In this document: in pieces, positions 7,886-17,237 of the stretch
How positions within the stretch are numbered: position 1 is the stretch's first letter
How the letters are laid out: every line of letters begins with the position of its first letter
Source of the DNA: Sulfitobacter sediminilitoris
GTDB taxonomy: Bacteria; Pseudomonadota; Alphaproteobacteria; Rhodobacterales; Rhodobacteraceae
Length of the DNA stretch: 64,000 bases
Direction: 5' to 3'
Assembly (NCBI RefSeq): GCF_010667575.1
Contig: NZ_JAABNT010000013.1
Location: 1 to 64,000 of the forward strand
Notes under the pieces: model-generated
What the model saw: only the letters and a program-made list of their open reading frames with translations
Databases searched by the model: none
Told to the model about the DNA's origin: nothing
Translations under genes and position numbers: made by a program

Positions 7886-9331
7886 ATGTGGCTGTTCGAT
7901 ATCATAAAGAACGGGACTCTGGTCGACAACCAATCTTATTTAGTCCATCAAGGCATCTTGACCAATATGCGTTTGGGAGAATCGATTTCTCTCAACACTA
8001 AATCAAAGGGCCAGTGGAACAATCTTAATAACGACGAGTCTGCTCTTTGGATTTTTTTGAATTCAGTTTCTCGTGAAGTTGAGAAAACGCTGAATGAAAA
8101 TAAGGCCGATACTCTAATCCTCTTCAATGATGAAGATTACGAACACAATACCGAAGGCGGCTTTATCGGTGTAACTGGTACGGATGCCAGAAATTTCAAT
8201 CTCAGCACAGGCAATCTGATTGGGTTTGTTAAGCGTGGGGATTATTCCCTGAAGATCAGCTCCCGGTTTGGTGATGCTTTCCTTCAGTACATCATTGCCG
8301 ATGCCGACGGGTTTCTTGAACTGGAAAATATTGGCGGTGAAAGTCACGCCGATGGTTACGAGTGGCTCCTTGCATATCTTTGGAATATCAAGTTCAGGAG
8401 AGCTTACCGGCTGGGGCTGCCCAAAACCTACATTACAAAGAATGATCGGATTTCCCGCGTTCGCGGAACAATCGATGCGGTTGACTACTTCCGGAATAAA
8501 ACCTCCGGAAAGTATTTATGCTCCTACCGTGAACACAGCTACGACAGCCCCGCAACCTCACTTTTTATCAAAGCCTATGAGGCGGTTGAGCATTATTCCT
8601 TTTGCCAGCGAACAAGGAATGTCTACAACGCGTTTCTTACCGCCAATCAGGGTGTGAAAAGATCCCGTCAGGAAATTTTGAGAACACCGTATTTCACCAA
8701 CCCCTTCTACAACGATTATAACGTGCTGATAGATCTTTCGAAACAAGTCATCAGCCAGCGGGGCTCTGATTTTGACTCGCAGCATGACTCGAGCGCATTC
8801 TTTTTCGATATTTCGATGCTTTTCGAATATTTCATTCGGAAGCTCATCAAGCGAGATGGGGTTAGACTGTTTAGCAAATTCGAACAACGCTATGAAATCC
8901 CGGCAGGTGCTCCCCGCAACTATATGCGCAAACTTGAACCGGACCTTGTTTTTGAGAGTAATGGCGGCCTTTACGTCTTTGATGTGAAGTATAAAGCATT
9001 TGATCGAAAGTTTGGGGTCAAACGCGAAGACCTTTTCCAGTTGCACACATACGTAGGTCAGTATGGAAATGGAGCCTCGATAAAGGGGTGTGGATTTGTT
9101 TACCCGATATCCGAAGAACTATGGGCTTCACTCAAGCTGGATAAAACGCAGGGGCTGATTTCCGATACTATTCGCCAGCAGAGGCAAGATATCCCGTTTC
9201 ATGTTCTTTTTCTGAAAATCCCTTCAGCTTCAGAAAATAGTGAAGCTTTGCAGAGCGGGTCATTTGTTAGAATGATGTCCAAATCATGCTCAGATTTCGT
9301 GTCGACTTTCAAGCGCATATGCGGTTCATAA
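7886..9331 (+). CDS. mcrC: McrC-like nuclease subunit of a type IV restriction system
   Basis: A 481-residue protein with an N-terminal McrB-binding region and a C-terminal PD-(D/E)xK nuclease. The catalytic residues are visible near residues 351-370 as EPDLVF, then YVFDVKYK (Asp, a spacer, D-x-K). McrC is the endonuclease subunit stimulated by the McrB ring, cutting DNA with methylated or otherwise modified cytosines. The start overlaps no other gene and follows mcrB by three bases, a normal mcrBC operon. Both proteins look full length and intact, so the pair is probably active. Confidence 0.92.
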   Translation: MWLFDIIKNGTLVDNQSYLVHQGILTNMRLGESISLNTKSKGQWNNLNNDESALWIFLNSVSREVEKTLNENKADTLILFNDEDYEHNTEGGFIGVTGTDARNFNLSTGNLIGFVKRGDYSLKISSRFGDAFLQYIIADADGFLELENIGGESHADGYEWLLAYLWNIKFRRAYRLGLPKTYITKNDRISRVRGTIDAVDYFRNKTSGKYLCSYREHSYDSPATSLFIKAYEAVEHYSFCQRTRNVYNAFLTANQGVKRSRQEILRTPYFTNPFYNDYNVLIDLSKQVISQRGSDFDSQHDSSAFFFDISMLFEYFIRKLIKRDGVRLFSKFEQRYEIPAGAPRNYMRKLEPDLVFESNGGLYVFDVKYKAFDRKFGVKREDLFQLHTYVGQYGNGASIKGCGFVYPISEELWASLKLDKTQGLISDTIRQQRQDIPFHVLFLKIPSASENSEALQSGSFVRMMSKSCSDFVSTFKRICGS

Positions 9332-9344
9332 TTGTGCCGTTATC

Positions 9345-9488
9345 AACCCAAGAGGCATCGCCAAGTTGTTCAGTTTTGCTGAGTTGGCTATAGAGTGGCG
9401 AGCCGAGCAGACCCTGAAACAGCGAGAGGAGATCAAACGCAAAACCAATCTCAAGCGGCGCTTGCGCCACCAAACTGAAAACGCATAA
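9345..9488 (+). pseudogene. Unidentified gene tail between mcrC and the RecB-like gene
   Basis: A 47-codon open frame without a start reads NPRGIAKLFSFAELAIEWRA and then a lysine/arginine-rich helix before TAA. Composition and codon choice look protein-like, but the family is not recognised and no start codon with a ribosome site precedes it. It is probably the C-terminal remnant of a gene lost when the mcrBC cassette was inserted. It could be chance. Confidence 0.25.
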
Positions 9489-9544
9489 ACTCAATCATGG
9501 ATGAGCCAGAGCCTCCAAACGAAAGGACGCTCAACTGTCCCAAA

Positions 9545-12500
9545 TTATCTGACGACGGACACTTCAACTGAACAATCATCAATCCAGTGTATGGAGACGC
9601 TCGGGTGGCTGAAACCCTTTTGCTGGACCAAAACGTCTTGGTATGCTTTTAGCTGCGCTATGTAATCGGCAAAACTCCCTGAACCACTCTTATGATCAAG
9701 GATCAGACACTTGTCTGGACCTCTAGCGAGTAGATCGATCATCCCGTTAAACTCGGCACCGGAAGGTTTGCGCTTTTGGATCGGCACCTCGCAGTCAATT
9801 TGTGTGTAGCCCTCCGCTGTCAGCCAGCTTCGTAGAGCCTTCGCCTGCTCCTGCAATGCATCCAGCATGGATTGATCAAAGCCAGTCGCACTTGCGAGAC
9901 GGGAACGCAGATCAGGCCGCATTAAAAGAACACGGAACGCTTTATGCAGGGCCGTGCCTCTATCAGTGGCCGTCCCTTCCATCGCGATCGATTGTGGTGG
10001 GACGTCCAGTTTAATGAGACGTGTTCTGACTTCGCTTGCGACTTTGGGCTCGATCAGCGACGGGCGAACACGCCATGGCGTCACTGCTGTTTCAAGCAAT
10101 GGGCGCGGCTGTCCAAATGCCAGTCGTCCTTGTTCTTCTGACTGCGAAAGCACTGGCAATTCCGGAGACTCAGAACTGCAGATCAAGGTCCTGGCTGGAA
10201 AGCTTGCGTCTCGAAGCGACAAATAACCCGCTTCAGGCTCGAGCCCAGCTTCCAACACGAGCATTTCGGCGTGATTTGCAGGCCCTTCGCTTTCCCCAAG
10301 CTTCTTCAGGCCAAACTCCGGCCATTCGAGGATTAGACGATCCCGTGCTCTCGTCAGAGCCACATAAAGGAGCCGCCGCGCATCAGCCTCAGAGGCTTCG
10401 CGGCGATCTGCCAAGAAGATTTCTTTCTTTTCCTTAATTGGAAGATCAGGTGTCCAGATGAGCTTTGCATGTTCGAGGATGGTTCCAAGGTCACTAAAAT
10501 TGGTGAACTCGGCCCTGAGCGTTCCCGGTCGCTCACCAATCTTGGCATCAAGTCCGACGATTGCAGTGATTGGCCACTCCCGCCCCTTTGAAGCGTGCCA
10601 GGTCACGATCTCGACGCCTTGCTCCTGGCTTTGGCCGGGATCAGGATGACGGTCGAAATCCCGTTCGTCACGGCGAGCCTCAAGCCAACCAAGAAATACC
10701 TGTGCGCTTGCGCCGTGGAACCCTGCAGCGGCCTTGAAGTCCCGATGCGCAGAAACAAAATCCGTGATTTCTGCCTGGAATCGCATGAGATCAGCATGCA
10801 ATTGAGCCGCATCTGGATGCGCCGCTGCCCACTCCAGTATGCCGGCTGCTTCTAGCACCTTGGGTAGCAATGCCTCGAGCGGCATCTCGGGAGCAGCTTT
10901 GGCCAATTCCAGCAAATCAGCAAGTTCTGCACAGGCCTCCAATTCACCATCTGCAAGCGCTGTCATTGCCTGCTGAAGCGGTATGGATGCAGGGCCTAGC
11001 GTCAGCAGCGCTAGCGCAGCATGCCGATCAGTTGGATCCACCGCAAAACTGAGCGCGTTGCGTGCGGCCATTACGGCAGGTGAGTCCAACCAGCCCGGAG
11101 CATTGATCCGCACTGGAATACCCTGTCGTTTGAGCGCGCTGGCATAGCGTGCTGCCATGGAATGTGTCGGGCAGAGCAGGGCGATGTCACGTGGTTCCAC
11201 TGGCCTGAATACCGGAACCTTGGGGTCGCCTTCCCGTTCTACGATGGGACCACGTTCCGCAAGAAGATCAGCGACACGGGCCGCGACATGATCTTCAGGT
11301 CGAGATTTCTTTGACCGCCGACCTTCAGGTATGCGCAGGACCTCAGCAAAGGTCTGACCGGTCTCCGGGCGTTGTGGGTCTAGGGCAACATAGCCATCGC
11401 CAAATAATCCCTGCGAGATGGCGTTGACCATCTTCATCAAGCGTGGGTCAGAGCGCCAGTTGCCGGTTAGAGGAGAAGCCGCATCTGGATTCTGCTTTTC
11501 AAGCGCTTGGCTCAATCTGGGGTCGGCCCCCTGGAAGCCCATGATGGACTGCTTTGTGTCCCCCACGATCAGTACGCGTTTCGCGGACTGGGCAATTCGC
11601 CAGAGCAGCGCAAACTGAACTGGGTTTGTGTCCTGAAATTCGTCAATGATGACGCAATCGATCTCAGAGAGCAGTGCCTCCAGAATCTCCGGGCGTGTCC
11701 GAAGTAAGCGCTCGGCATCACAGATCATATCCGCATAATCGATGACGCCAGCTTCACGTTTCATGTCCGCATATTTGGACATGACTTCCTGTGCGCCATG
11801 CACCAGCGCTTCCAGATGCGCGCACGCATCGTCCAGCGGCCCAGGATGTATCGCAATGTCGGAGGCTGCGGCTATGACCTCACTTGAGAGATCGTCATAA
11901 CCTTCTGGTGTTGGTGAGCCGCGTTTCGTTTGACGCAATTCGCTCAGCGCCTTCCAGAGCTTCCAATCACGGCTGAGTTCACCCGTTCGCAATGCACGCT
12001 TTAGGAGCCTGAAATCCTTCGCAAAGGCTTTTCTTGCTGCGTCCGAAGTCGCGTGTGGTGTCAAATCATTCGGAAAGGCTCCAATTAAAGCTTCGATCGC
12101 ACTTGTAAGGCGCGCTTCAAGAGGAGCGGGATCGCTCGCGACTTCGCCGTAAAGATCGCGCAGCCGTTCAACAGCTGTTTTCGCCAGCTTGGGATCATTG
12201 CCGCTGTCTCCGAGGCCTCTGAGGAGATCGATTGTGCTGAGGACCTTGCCTCGAAAGCTGTCTTCTAGGCTCGCGTTTGAGACAAAACTGGACCTGTAAC
12301 CAAAGCGAGGTAAATCAGCCTTCACTGCATCAAGGCTCGTTGCGTGCGCCATTGCCTGACGGATCAACAAGTCGCGCTCGGCTTCAGCCAATGCCCGCGG
12401 CTGTGGGGATGCCCCCGCTGCAAATGCGTGTTCGGAAAGGACGCGCAAGCCAAGCCCATGGATTGTGGACACGTAGGCCTGTTCAACAGCAAGCGCCTGT

Positions 12501-12697
12501 TCCACCAAACCTTCACTTATAAGGCTCGAGCGGATTCTCCCCCGCAACTCAGCGGCTGCAGCCTCAGTAAAGGTAACGGCCAGAATCCGCTCGGGGCTGA
12601 CAAGTTTGTCTTTTACCCACTTCGTTAGGTCCGACTTGATCCTGAATGTCTTGCCCGATCCGGCACCGGCAGGAACGATGGTTAGCATCTCAGTCAT
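9545..12697 (-). CDS. UvrD/RecB-like helicase-nuclease (AddA-like)
   Basis: A 1050-residue superfamily 1A helicase fused to a nuclease. Seen: Walker A PAGAGSGKT (residues 9-17), motif Ia VTFTEAAAAELRGR, VSTIHGLGLRVL, motif II IIDEFQDTNPVQF near 352, motif III VGDTKQSIMGFQGAD, NWRSDPRL, motif V VTWHASKGREWP, and motif VI LLYVALTRARDRL. The C-terminus has a RecB-family nuclease core (GMIDLLARG, then LILDHKSGSG, near 985-1005). This matches AddA, which resects double-strand breaks with AddB. It overlaps the AddB-like gene upstream by eight bases and is probably translated with it. The island location suggests a second, defence- or element-linked AddAB-type complex; the usual chromosomal addAB would be elsewhere. 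Confidence 0.88.
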   Translation of the reverse strand: MTEMLTIVPAGAGSGKTFRIKSDLTKWVKDKLVSPERILAVTFTEAAAAELRGRIRSSLISEGLVEQALAVEQAYVSTIHGLGLRVLSEHAFAAGASPQPRALAEAERDLLIRQAMAHATSLDAVKADLPRFGYRSSFVSNASLEDSFRGKVLSTIDLLRGLGDSGNDPKLAKTAVERLRDLYGEVASDPAPLEARLTSAIEALIGAFPNDLTPHATSDAARKAFAKDFRLLKRALRTGELSRDWKLWKALSELRQTKRGSPTPEGYDDLSSEVIAAASDIAIHPGPLDDACAHLEALVHGAQEVMSKYADMKREAGVIDYADMICDAERLLRTRPEILEALLSEIDCVIIDEFQDTNPVQFALLWRIAQSAKRVLIVGDTKQSIMGFQGADPRLSQALEKQNPDAASPLTGNWRSDPRLMKMVNAISQGLFGDGYVALDPQRPETGQTFAEVLRIPEGRRSKKSRPEDHVAARVADLLAERGPIVEREGDPKVPVFRPVEPRDIALLCPTHSMAARYASALKRQGIPVRINAPGWLDSPAVMAARNALSFAVDPTDRHAALALLTLGPASIPLQQAMTALADGELEACAELADLLELAKAAPEMPLEALLPKVLEAAGILEWAAAHPDAAQLHADLMRFQAEITDFVSAHRDFKAAAGFHGASAQVFLGWLEARRDERDFDRHPDPGQSQEQGVEIVTWHASKGREWPITAIVGLDAKIGERPGTLRAEFTNFSDLGTILEHAKLIWTPDLPIKEKKEIFLADRREASEADARRLLYVALTRARDRLILEWPEFGLKKLGESEGPANHAEMLVLEAGLEPEAGYLSLRDASFPARTLICSSESPELPVLSQSEEQGRLAFGQPRPLLETAVTPWRVRPSLIEPKVASEVRTRLIKLDVPPQSIAMEGTATDRGTALHKAFRVLLMRPDLRSRLASATGFDQSMLDALQEQAKALRSWLTAEGYTQIDCEVPIQKRKPSGAEFNGMIDLLARGPDKCLILDHKSGSGSFADYIAQLKAYQDVLVQQKGFSHPSVSIHWIDDCSVEVSVVR

Positions 12698-15365
12698 CGA
12701 GGTCCTCCAGGTCCTCTATTTGATCTGTAGCTGGCATCATGAAGCGGGCGATCAGAGGCGAGGCATCAAGCGCATAGGGCGCAAGATTTGCAGTCTTTTC
12801 AAAAAACTTTCGATCATCTTCGGTATTGAGGCGAATGAGTCCCTCGCCGATCTCTTGGAGACGTGTGTCGAGCATGCTCATGGCCTGTCCGGAGATATCC
12901 CCCTGCATCACGGTTACGACCCCGTCAGGTGGTTCCAGTCCCTCCAAAAGGACACCCTGATCATTTATGAGGTGGTAAGCGACACCAATTGCAGGGTTCC
13001 CCGCCAATGCATCTTCGAGCACAGGATCGGTTTTTTCCGAGTGCATAAGCATTGCACGGTAAAGCCCGAGCTGTAGATCCCATCCTGCTTCCAGCCGAGC
13101 ACGCCGCTTTGGTGTGCCACTTTTCTTGTGGTCGACCACAAGCAGGCTGCCACCTGCCAGTTGCAGCAGGCAGTCAGCGCGTCCTCGCAATCGGATATCA
13201 AACGCAGTGCCGCGGAGATCGATCTCATTGTCGATCACAGAAGCACCAAGGCCTTCGAGCGTGTCGCGCCAGGCATGAGCAGCATTGCGGATGTCGCGCG
13301 CAAGCCCTTCACGTTCCACTGCCCAAATTGATCGCTGTAGAAATGGCGCGTATCTCTGTATCGCTGCCGTGAGCAACTTGGGCACCGAAGCGTCAATTTT
13401 TGCGTGGTCCGGAAGTGGCGCGTCTCTTGGAAACAGAAATTCCAATACATCGTGCGCTATCGTGCCCGCGACCATGATATTAAGCCCTTCGGGAGCCCAG
13501 GTTATGGGTTCTGCACCGAACTCTGAAAGGCTCCATGCCAGAGGACTGACTAGAAGCGTCTCAAGCCTGCTTGGAGATTGTGGGCGCATTCGACCATCGT
13601 CTGTCAACTGTCTGCGCAGGAGATCACGGTCGAGATGAAGAGCACCGTCTTCTGGCAAGGATTGTGCTTTAGTGTCCGCTGCCACGAACCGATGTGCAAA
13701 AGGCCAACGCTCCGCTGAGATCGAGCGTAGATCATGGATCAGGGTTTCCTCATCCTCGGGGTCATTGGCCTCATCTCCAATTGTGCGGGCGACCAGCGAA
13801 AGGGCTGCTGCAGGCGGTTGACGGCTCCCGTTTGCCGCAAAAACAGGGCGCAGTAGGGTCAGTGTCTCGGAACCACATAAGAACTGGCGGCGCAGCTTCT
13901 CCAGCCGCCGAGCAAGTGCATCACCACGTGTCTCGACATTTAACCCTGTCTTTTTGCGTAGAAGCTGAAGTTCACCATCAAGAAAAAGCGGCGATGCAGA
14001 AACTGTGCGTGGCCAACGATTGCCGCTCATCCCAAGAGCAATCAGATGTCGTGCTGGTCGCCATGGCATGGCCGTCTCAGTGAACACGCTCACACCTTCA
14101 ACAAAGGGGTCTGAGGATGTCGGCTTGGCTGAGCCTGGGGTTGCTATGCGAAAGAGGCCGGTCCAGTCCAGTGTACCGCTCTGTGAGAGTACGCCGCGGA
14201 CCGCAGTGAGTTTTGAACGAAACTGAGTGATGTCATCGCGCAGCTCCGGGGAATCGTTTAAATTCTGAGCGGCTTGCTCGAGCGCCTCCAGAATTCCGGA
14301 TGGTGTTTGGGAAAGATTGCTCCGAAGGAGCGCATAAAGTCGCTTCGCACGCCCGGTCAGCGCGGAGGCCACATAGGGATCAAACCGGCCCTGCATCACC
14401 TCGCGCGCAAGCTGCAGCCCGGTTGTTGCGGGCCATGGCATGAGGGGTGAGATGTAAAGGCTCGCGAGTGCCATGGCAGGCGCCGGGCTTTGCAGGCACA
14501 GGAGAAGGTGCAGCAAGGTTTCCCCGGCGATATCCCGACGAACTGGTAAATCCGGCAGACCGGAAATCGGTAAACCCAGCGTATCAAAGGCTCGTCGAAG
14601 CTGTGCGAAATATCCAATCTCATCTGGTACAAGTATGGCGATCTCATGAGGCGCTACGCCCTCGTCGATCAGCCGCTGTGCACGGGCAGCGGCAAAATCT
14701 GCCTCTTCCGCTTCATCGCGAAGTGCAAAGAAACTCAAGCTCTCATCAAGGGGTGCTGGCGCAATATCAGCACCGGTTAATCCTTGCTGAACCCGCCAAA
14801 GACTTGTCTTTTCCTCTGCACCAGTCAGTAGGGGCGACCTGCGCATCACCCATTCTTGCTGGAAGGCTTCGCTGGCAAGCCCATGATGCTCCAGCAGATG
14901 GGCATGAAGACTGCGCTCTATTGGGGAAGCAAAGGTACAAGGCTCTGCAGTGACCAAAGGCAGGGGTTCGAGCGCGTCAGTCGCTGTACTGCGCAAAACA
15001 TGGGCGTACACCTGAAGATCCTCGGAAAGGGCAGCAGGTGACTGCCGCCAGAGATCGCATAGGGCTGCGAGATGCCGGTAAAGTCGGCTGTCTTGATCCA
15101 GACCTGACAGGTCGACCTCATCTGGCGAAAGGCTCTTTGTTGCCATAGCGAGAGATCGGAGAGCCGAAAACACGGCCGTGGCCGTTTCCATCGGTGCAAC
15201 TGCCATACTGGCAGACCAAGGCTGCCCGTCCACAGACAAAACCGCGTTTAGATCGAACGCCTCAGCGCGAGGGGAAAGATACGTCTCGGCCAGAAGATCT
15301 GAAGTGATCGTACGGAAAGCGCCCGTCTCAGAATGGACTGTTACAAACGTATCAAGTCCATTCAT
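12690..15365 (-). CDS. PD-(D/E)xK nuclease family protein, AddB-like partner
   Basis: An 891-residue protein with an inactive-looking helicase-like N-terminal half and a C-terminal RecB-type nuclease. Nuclease residues are visible near 745-760 as GRADCLLQL, LLVVDHKKSG and, after a spacer, QLGLYRAM. No complete Walker A motif was seen, as expected for many AddB-like subunits. I chose the ATG at 15365 (MNGLDTF) and not the longer frame because AAGGAGGTG lies five bases upstream, an almost perfect ribosome site. Its stop overlaps the start of the AddA-like gene. The pair probably forms one helicase-nuclease complex. It is divergent from the phosphatase/ADP-ribosylglycohydrolase fusion at 15612. 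Confidence 0.82.
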   Translation of the reverse strand: MNGLDTFVTVHSETGAFRTITSDLLAETYLSPRAEAFDLNAVLSVDGQPWSASMAVAPMETATAVFSALRSLAMATKSLSPDEVDLSGLDQDSRLYRHLAALCDLWRQSPAALSEDLQVYAHVLRSTATDALEPLPLVTAEPCTFASPIERSLHAHLLEHHGLASEAFQQEWVMRRSPLLTGAEEKTSLWRVQQGLTGADIAPAPLDESLSFFALRDEAEEADFAAARAQRLIDEGVAPHEIAILVPDEIGYFAQLRRAFDTLGLPISGLPDLPVRRDIAGETLLHLLLCLQSPAPAMALASLYISPLMPWPATTGLQLAREVMQGRFDPYVASALTGRAKRLYALLRSNLSQTPSGILEALEQAAQNLNDSPELRDDITQFRSKLTAVRGVLSQSGTLDWTGLFRIATPGSAKPTSSDPFVEGVSVFTETAMPWRPARHLIALGMSGNRWPRTVSASPLFLDGELQLLRKKTGLNVETRGDALARRLEKLRRQFLCGSETLTLLRPVFAANGSRQPPAAALSLVARTIGDEANDPEDEETLIHDLRSISAERWPFAHRFVAADTKAQSLPEDGALHLDRDLLRRQLTDDGRMRPQSPSRLETLLVSPLAWSLSEFGAEPITWAPEGLNIMVAGTIAHDVLEFLFPRDAPLPDHAKIDASVPKLLTAAIQRYAPFLQRSIWAVEREGLARDIRNAAHAWRDTLEGLGASVIDNEIDLRGTAFDIRLRGRADCLLQLAGGSLLVVDHKKSGTPKRRARLEAGWDLQLGLYRAMLMHSEKTDPVLEDALAGNPAIGVAYHLINDQGVLLEGLEPPDGVVTVMQGDISGQAMSMLDTRLQEIGEGLIRLNTEDDRKFFEKTANLAPYALDASPLIARFMMPATDQIEDLEDLDD

Positions 15366-15611
15366 CTGCACCTCCTTGCCAGACATGTCGCTGGCTAACT
15401 TTTCTCTAAGGAGCGGGTTGCATGATGCGGTACTTTTCAAGTCCCATCACTATCCTGACCTTCTAAGCGATGCGTGGATCGCAGCCCCTGTTTGAGACAA
15501 AGCTTGCTCTAAACCATCGCGTGTTACAACCCATACTCAGAACGGGTGCGTCCGAAAGTGACGTGTGAAAATTCTATAGTGATCACGAATCGAAGAGAAA
15601 AGGAGACCCGT

Positions 15612-17180
15612 TTGGTTCGAACCAGTCATACCCACCCCCTCCGCATTGATGCTCTGCCGCTTGCAAACGGACAGCTAGGCATCACTTTTTGCCCTGGGAA
15701 GAAGGGCGACAGCGTTTATGGCGCAGCTTGGGATCGAGATCTCGAACTCGACATCGACGCGATCAAGGCTTGGGGTGCCAGCGCCGTCCTGACCCTTCTT
15801 GAGGATCATGAATTCGAGATGCTTTCGGTGACAAATATTGGCGATGCACTCAAAGCTCGTGGCATCGAATGGTTTCAGTTCCCTATCAGGGATGTGGATG
15901 TACCGACGCCGGAAGCGATGGAGCAATGGCGAGCGGTGTCGCCAAAACTGCATCAAATCATGGAACACGGCGGCCGAGTGGTCGTCCATTGTCGAGGTGG
16001 TCTGGGTCGGGCAGGCACGATTTCAGCATTGATGCTCGTTGAGCGAGGTCGATCTGCGCACGATGCCATCAGTGACATACGGTCTGTGCGGCCTGGCGCG
16101 ATAGAGACCTCTGAACAAGCGAGCTGGCTCATAAAGCATGCGCGCCATCACGACCTGCCCGGCATTCGCCTTCATGCCAGCCTGATCGGAGGGGCCATCG
16201 GCGACAGTTTGGGCGCGGACATCGAGTTTCTGTCGCTGGATCAGATCCGTCGGCGTTTCCCAGAAGGGATTACGGACTTGCCGCCCCATCAGGGACTGCG
16301 GGGCGCGATCACTGATGACACACAGATGACCCTGTTCACAGCTGAAGGCATTATTCGAGCTTATGTTCGCGGCGCACTCAAAGGCATCAGCCACCCACCA
16401 TCTGTTGTGCATCACGCCCTTCTACGCTGGCTACGGACTCAAGGTGGCAAGCCGCGTGTCGAAACGGATGATGTTGGCCTGATTACGGATCGTCGCCTTT
16501 GGGCACGCCGGGCCCCGGGCCTCACCTGCATGTCGGCCCTTGAGCAGAGCGCGCACTTTGGAGTTCCTGCAGAGAACAACAGTAAAGGCTGTGGTACGAT
16601 CATGCGGGTGGCGCCGGTTGCTTTGATGGTTTCTCGTGACCGGGTGCAATCGATAGCGTTGGAAACTTCTGCTCTAACCCACGGACATCCCACAGGACAG
16701 ATCGCTGCGGCGGCTTGGGCTGAGATGTTGGCTGACGTGTCGATGGGCGCAGACCTTGAAGAGAGTGCAACACAAATCGCTGACACCTATGCCCACATGA
16801 AAGATGGGGAAGAGACCGTTCAGGCGATACGAAATGCTCTTGAGGCCCCCCGGGATGGAAGGGCTGAAAGCGTCGAGTCACTCGGTGGCGGCTGGGTTGC
16901 CGAGGAGGCGCTGGCAATTGCGCTCTATGCATGTCTTGCCGGCAAATCTTTCGATGAGGGCCTCCAGATCGCTGTTTTGCATGGAGGAGATAGCGACTCT
17001 ACAGGTGCAATCGCTGGAAACATGCTCGGTCTCATCGATCCTGCGGCGGCGCTTAAACATCCGTGGGCAAGCGCTATAGAAGGCGCGGACATCATCACGC
17101 ATTTGGTACACGACTACCTTTGCCTCGAGCATGAGAGTGGCAGCGCTGAAGAACTTTGGAATGCTTATCCGGGAACCTGA
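15612..17180 (+). CDS. CX5R phosphatase / ADP-ribosylglycohydrolase fusion
   Basis: A 522-residue two-domain protein. Residues 1-175 form a dual-specificity/tyrosine-phosphatase-like domain with the catalytic P-loop VVHCRGGLGRAGT near 125 (Cys and Arg present). Residues 185-520 form an ADP-ribosylglycohydrolase (DraG/ARH) domain with GGAIGDSLGAD, the metal-binding DDTQMT near 235, and HGGDSDSTGAIAGN near 457. I chose the TTG at 15612 because AAAAGGAG precedes it and the phosphatase homology starts just after; an ATG at 15546 is possible. The fusion could remove phosphate or ADP-ribose marks from a target. Being divergent from the nuclease pair, it may reset or protect against that system. The substrate is unknown. 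Confidence 0.85.
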   Translation: MVRTSHTHPLRIDALPLANGQLGITFCPGKKGDSVYGAAWDRDLELDIDAIKAWGASAVLTLLEDHEFEMLSVTNIGDALKARGIEWFQFPIRDVDVPTPEAMEQWRAVSPKLHQIMEHGGRVVVHCRGGLGRAGTISALMLVERGRSAHDAISDIRSVRPGAIETSEQASWLIKHARHHDLPGIRLHASLIGGAIGDSLGADIEFLSLDQIRRRFPEGITDLPPHQGLRGAITDDTQMTLFTAEGIIRAYVRGALKGISHPPSVVHHALLRWLRTQGGKPRVETDDVGLITDRRLWARRAPGLTCMSALEQSAHFGVPAENNSKGCGTIMRVAPVALMVSRDRVQSIALETSALTHGHPTGQIAAAAWAEMLADVSMGADLEESATQIADTYAHMKDGEETVQAIRNALEAPRDGRAESVESLGGGWVAEEALAIALYACLAGKSFDEGLQIAVLHGGDSDSTGAIAGNMLGLIDPAAALKHPWASAIEGADIITHLVHDYLCLEHESGSAEELWNAYPGT

Positions 17181-17237
17181 ATGGTGGTTCGAATTAAAAT
17201 GGAAATTCGACTTTTGACAAATGAGGAGCCACCAAAC

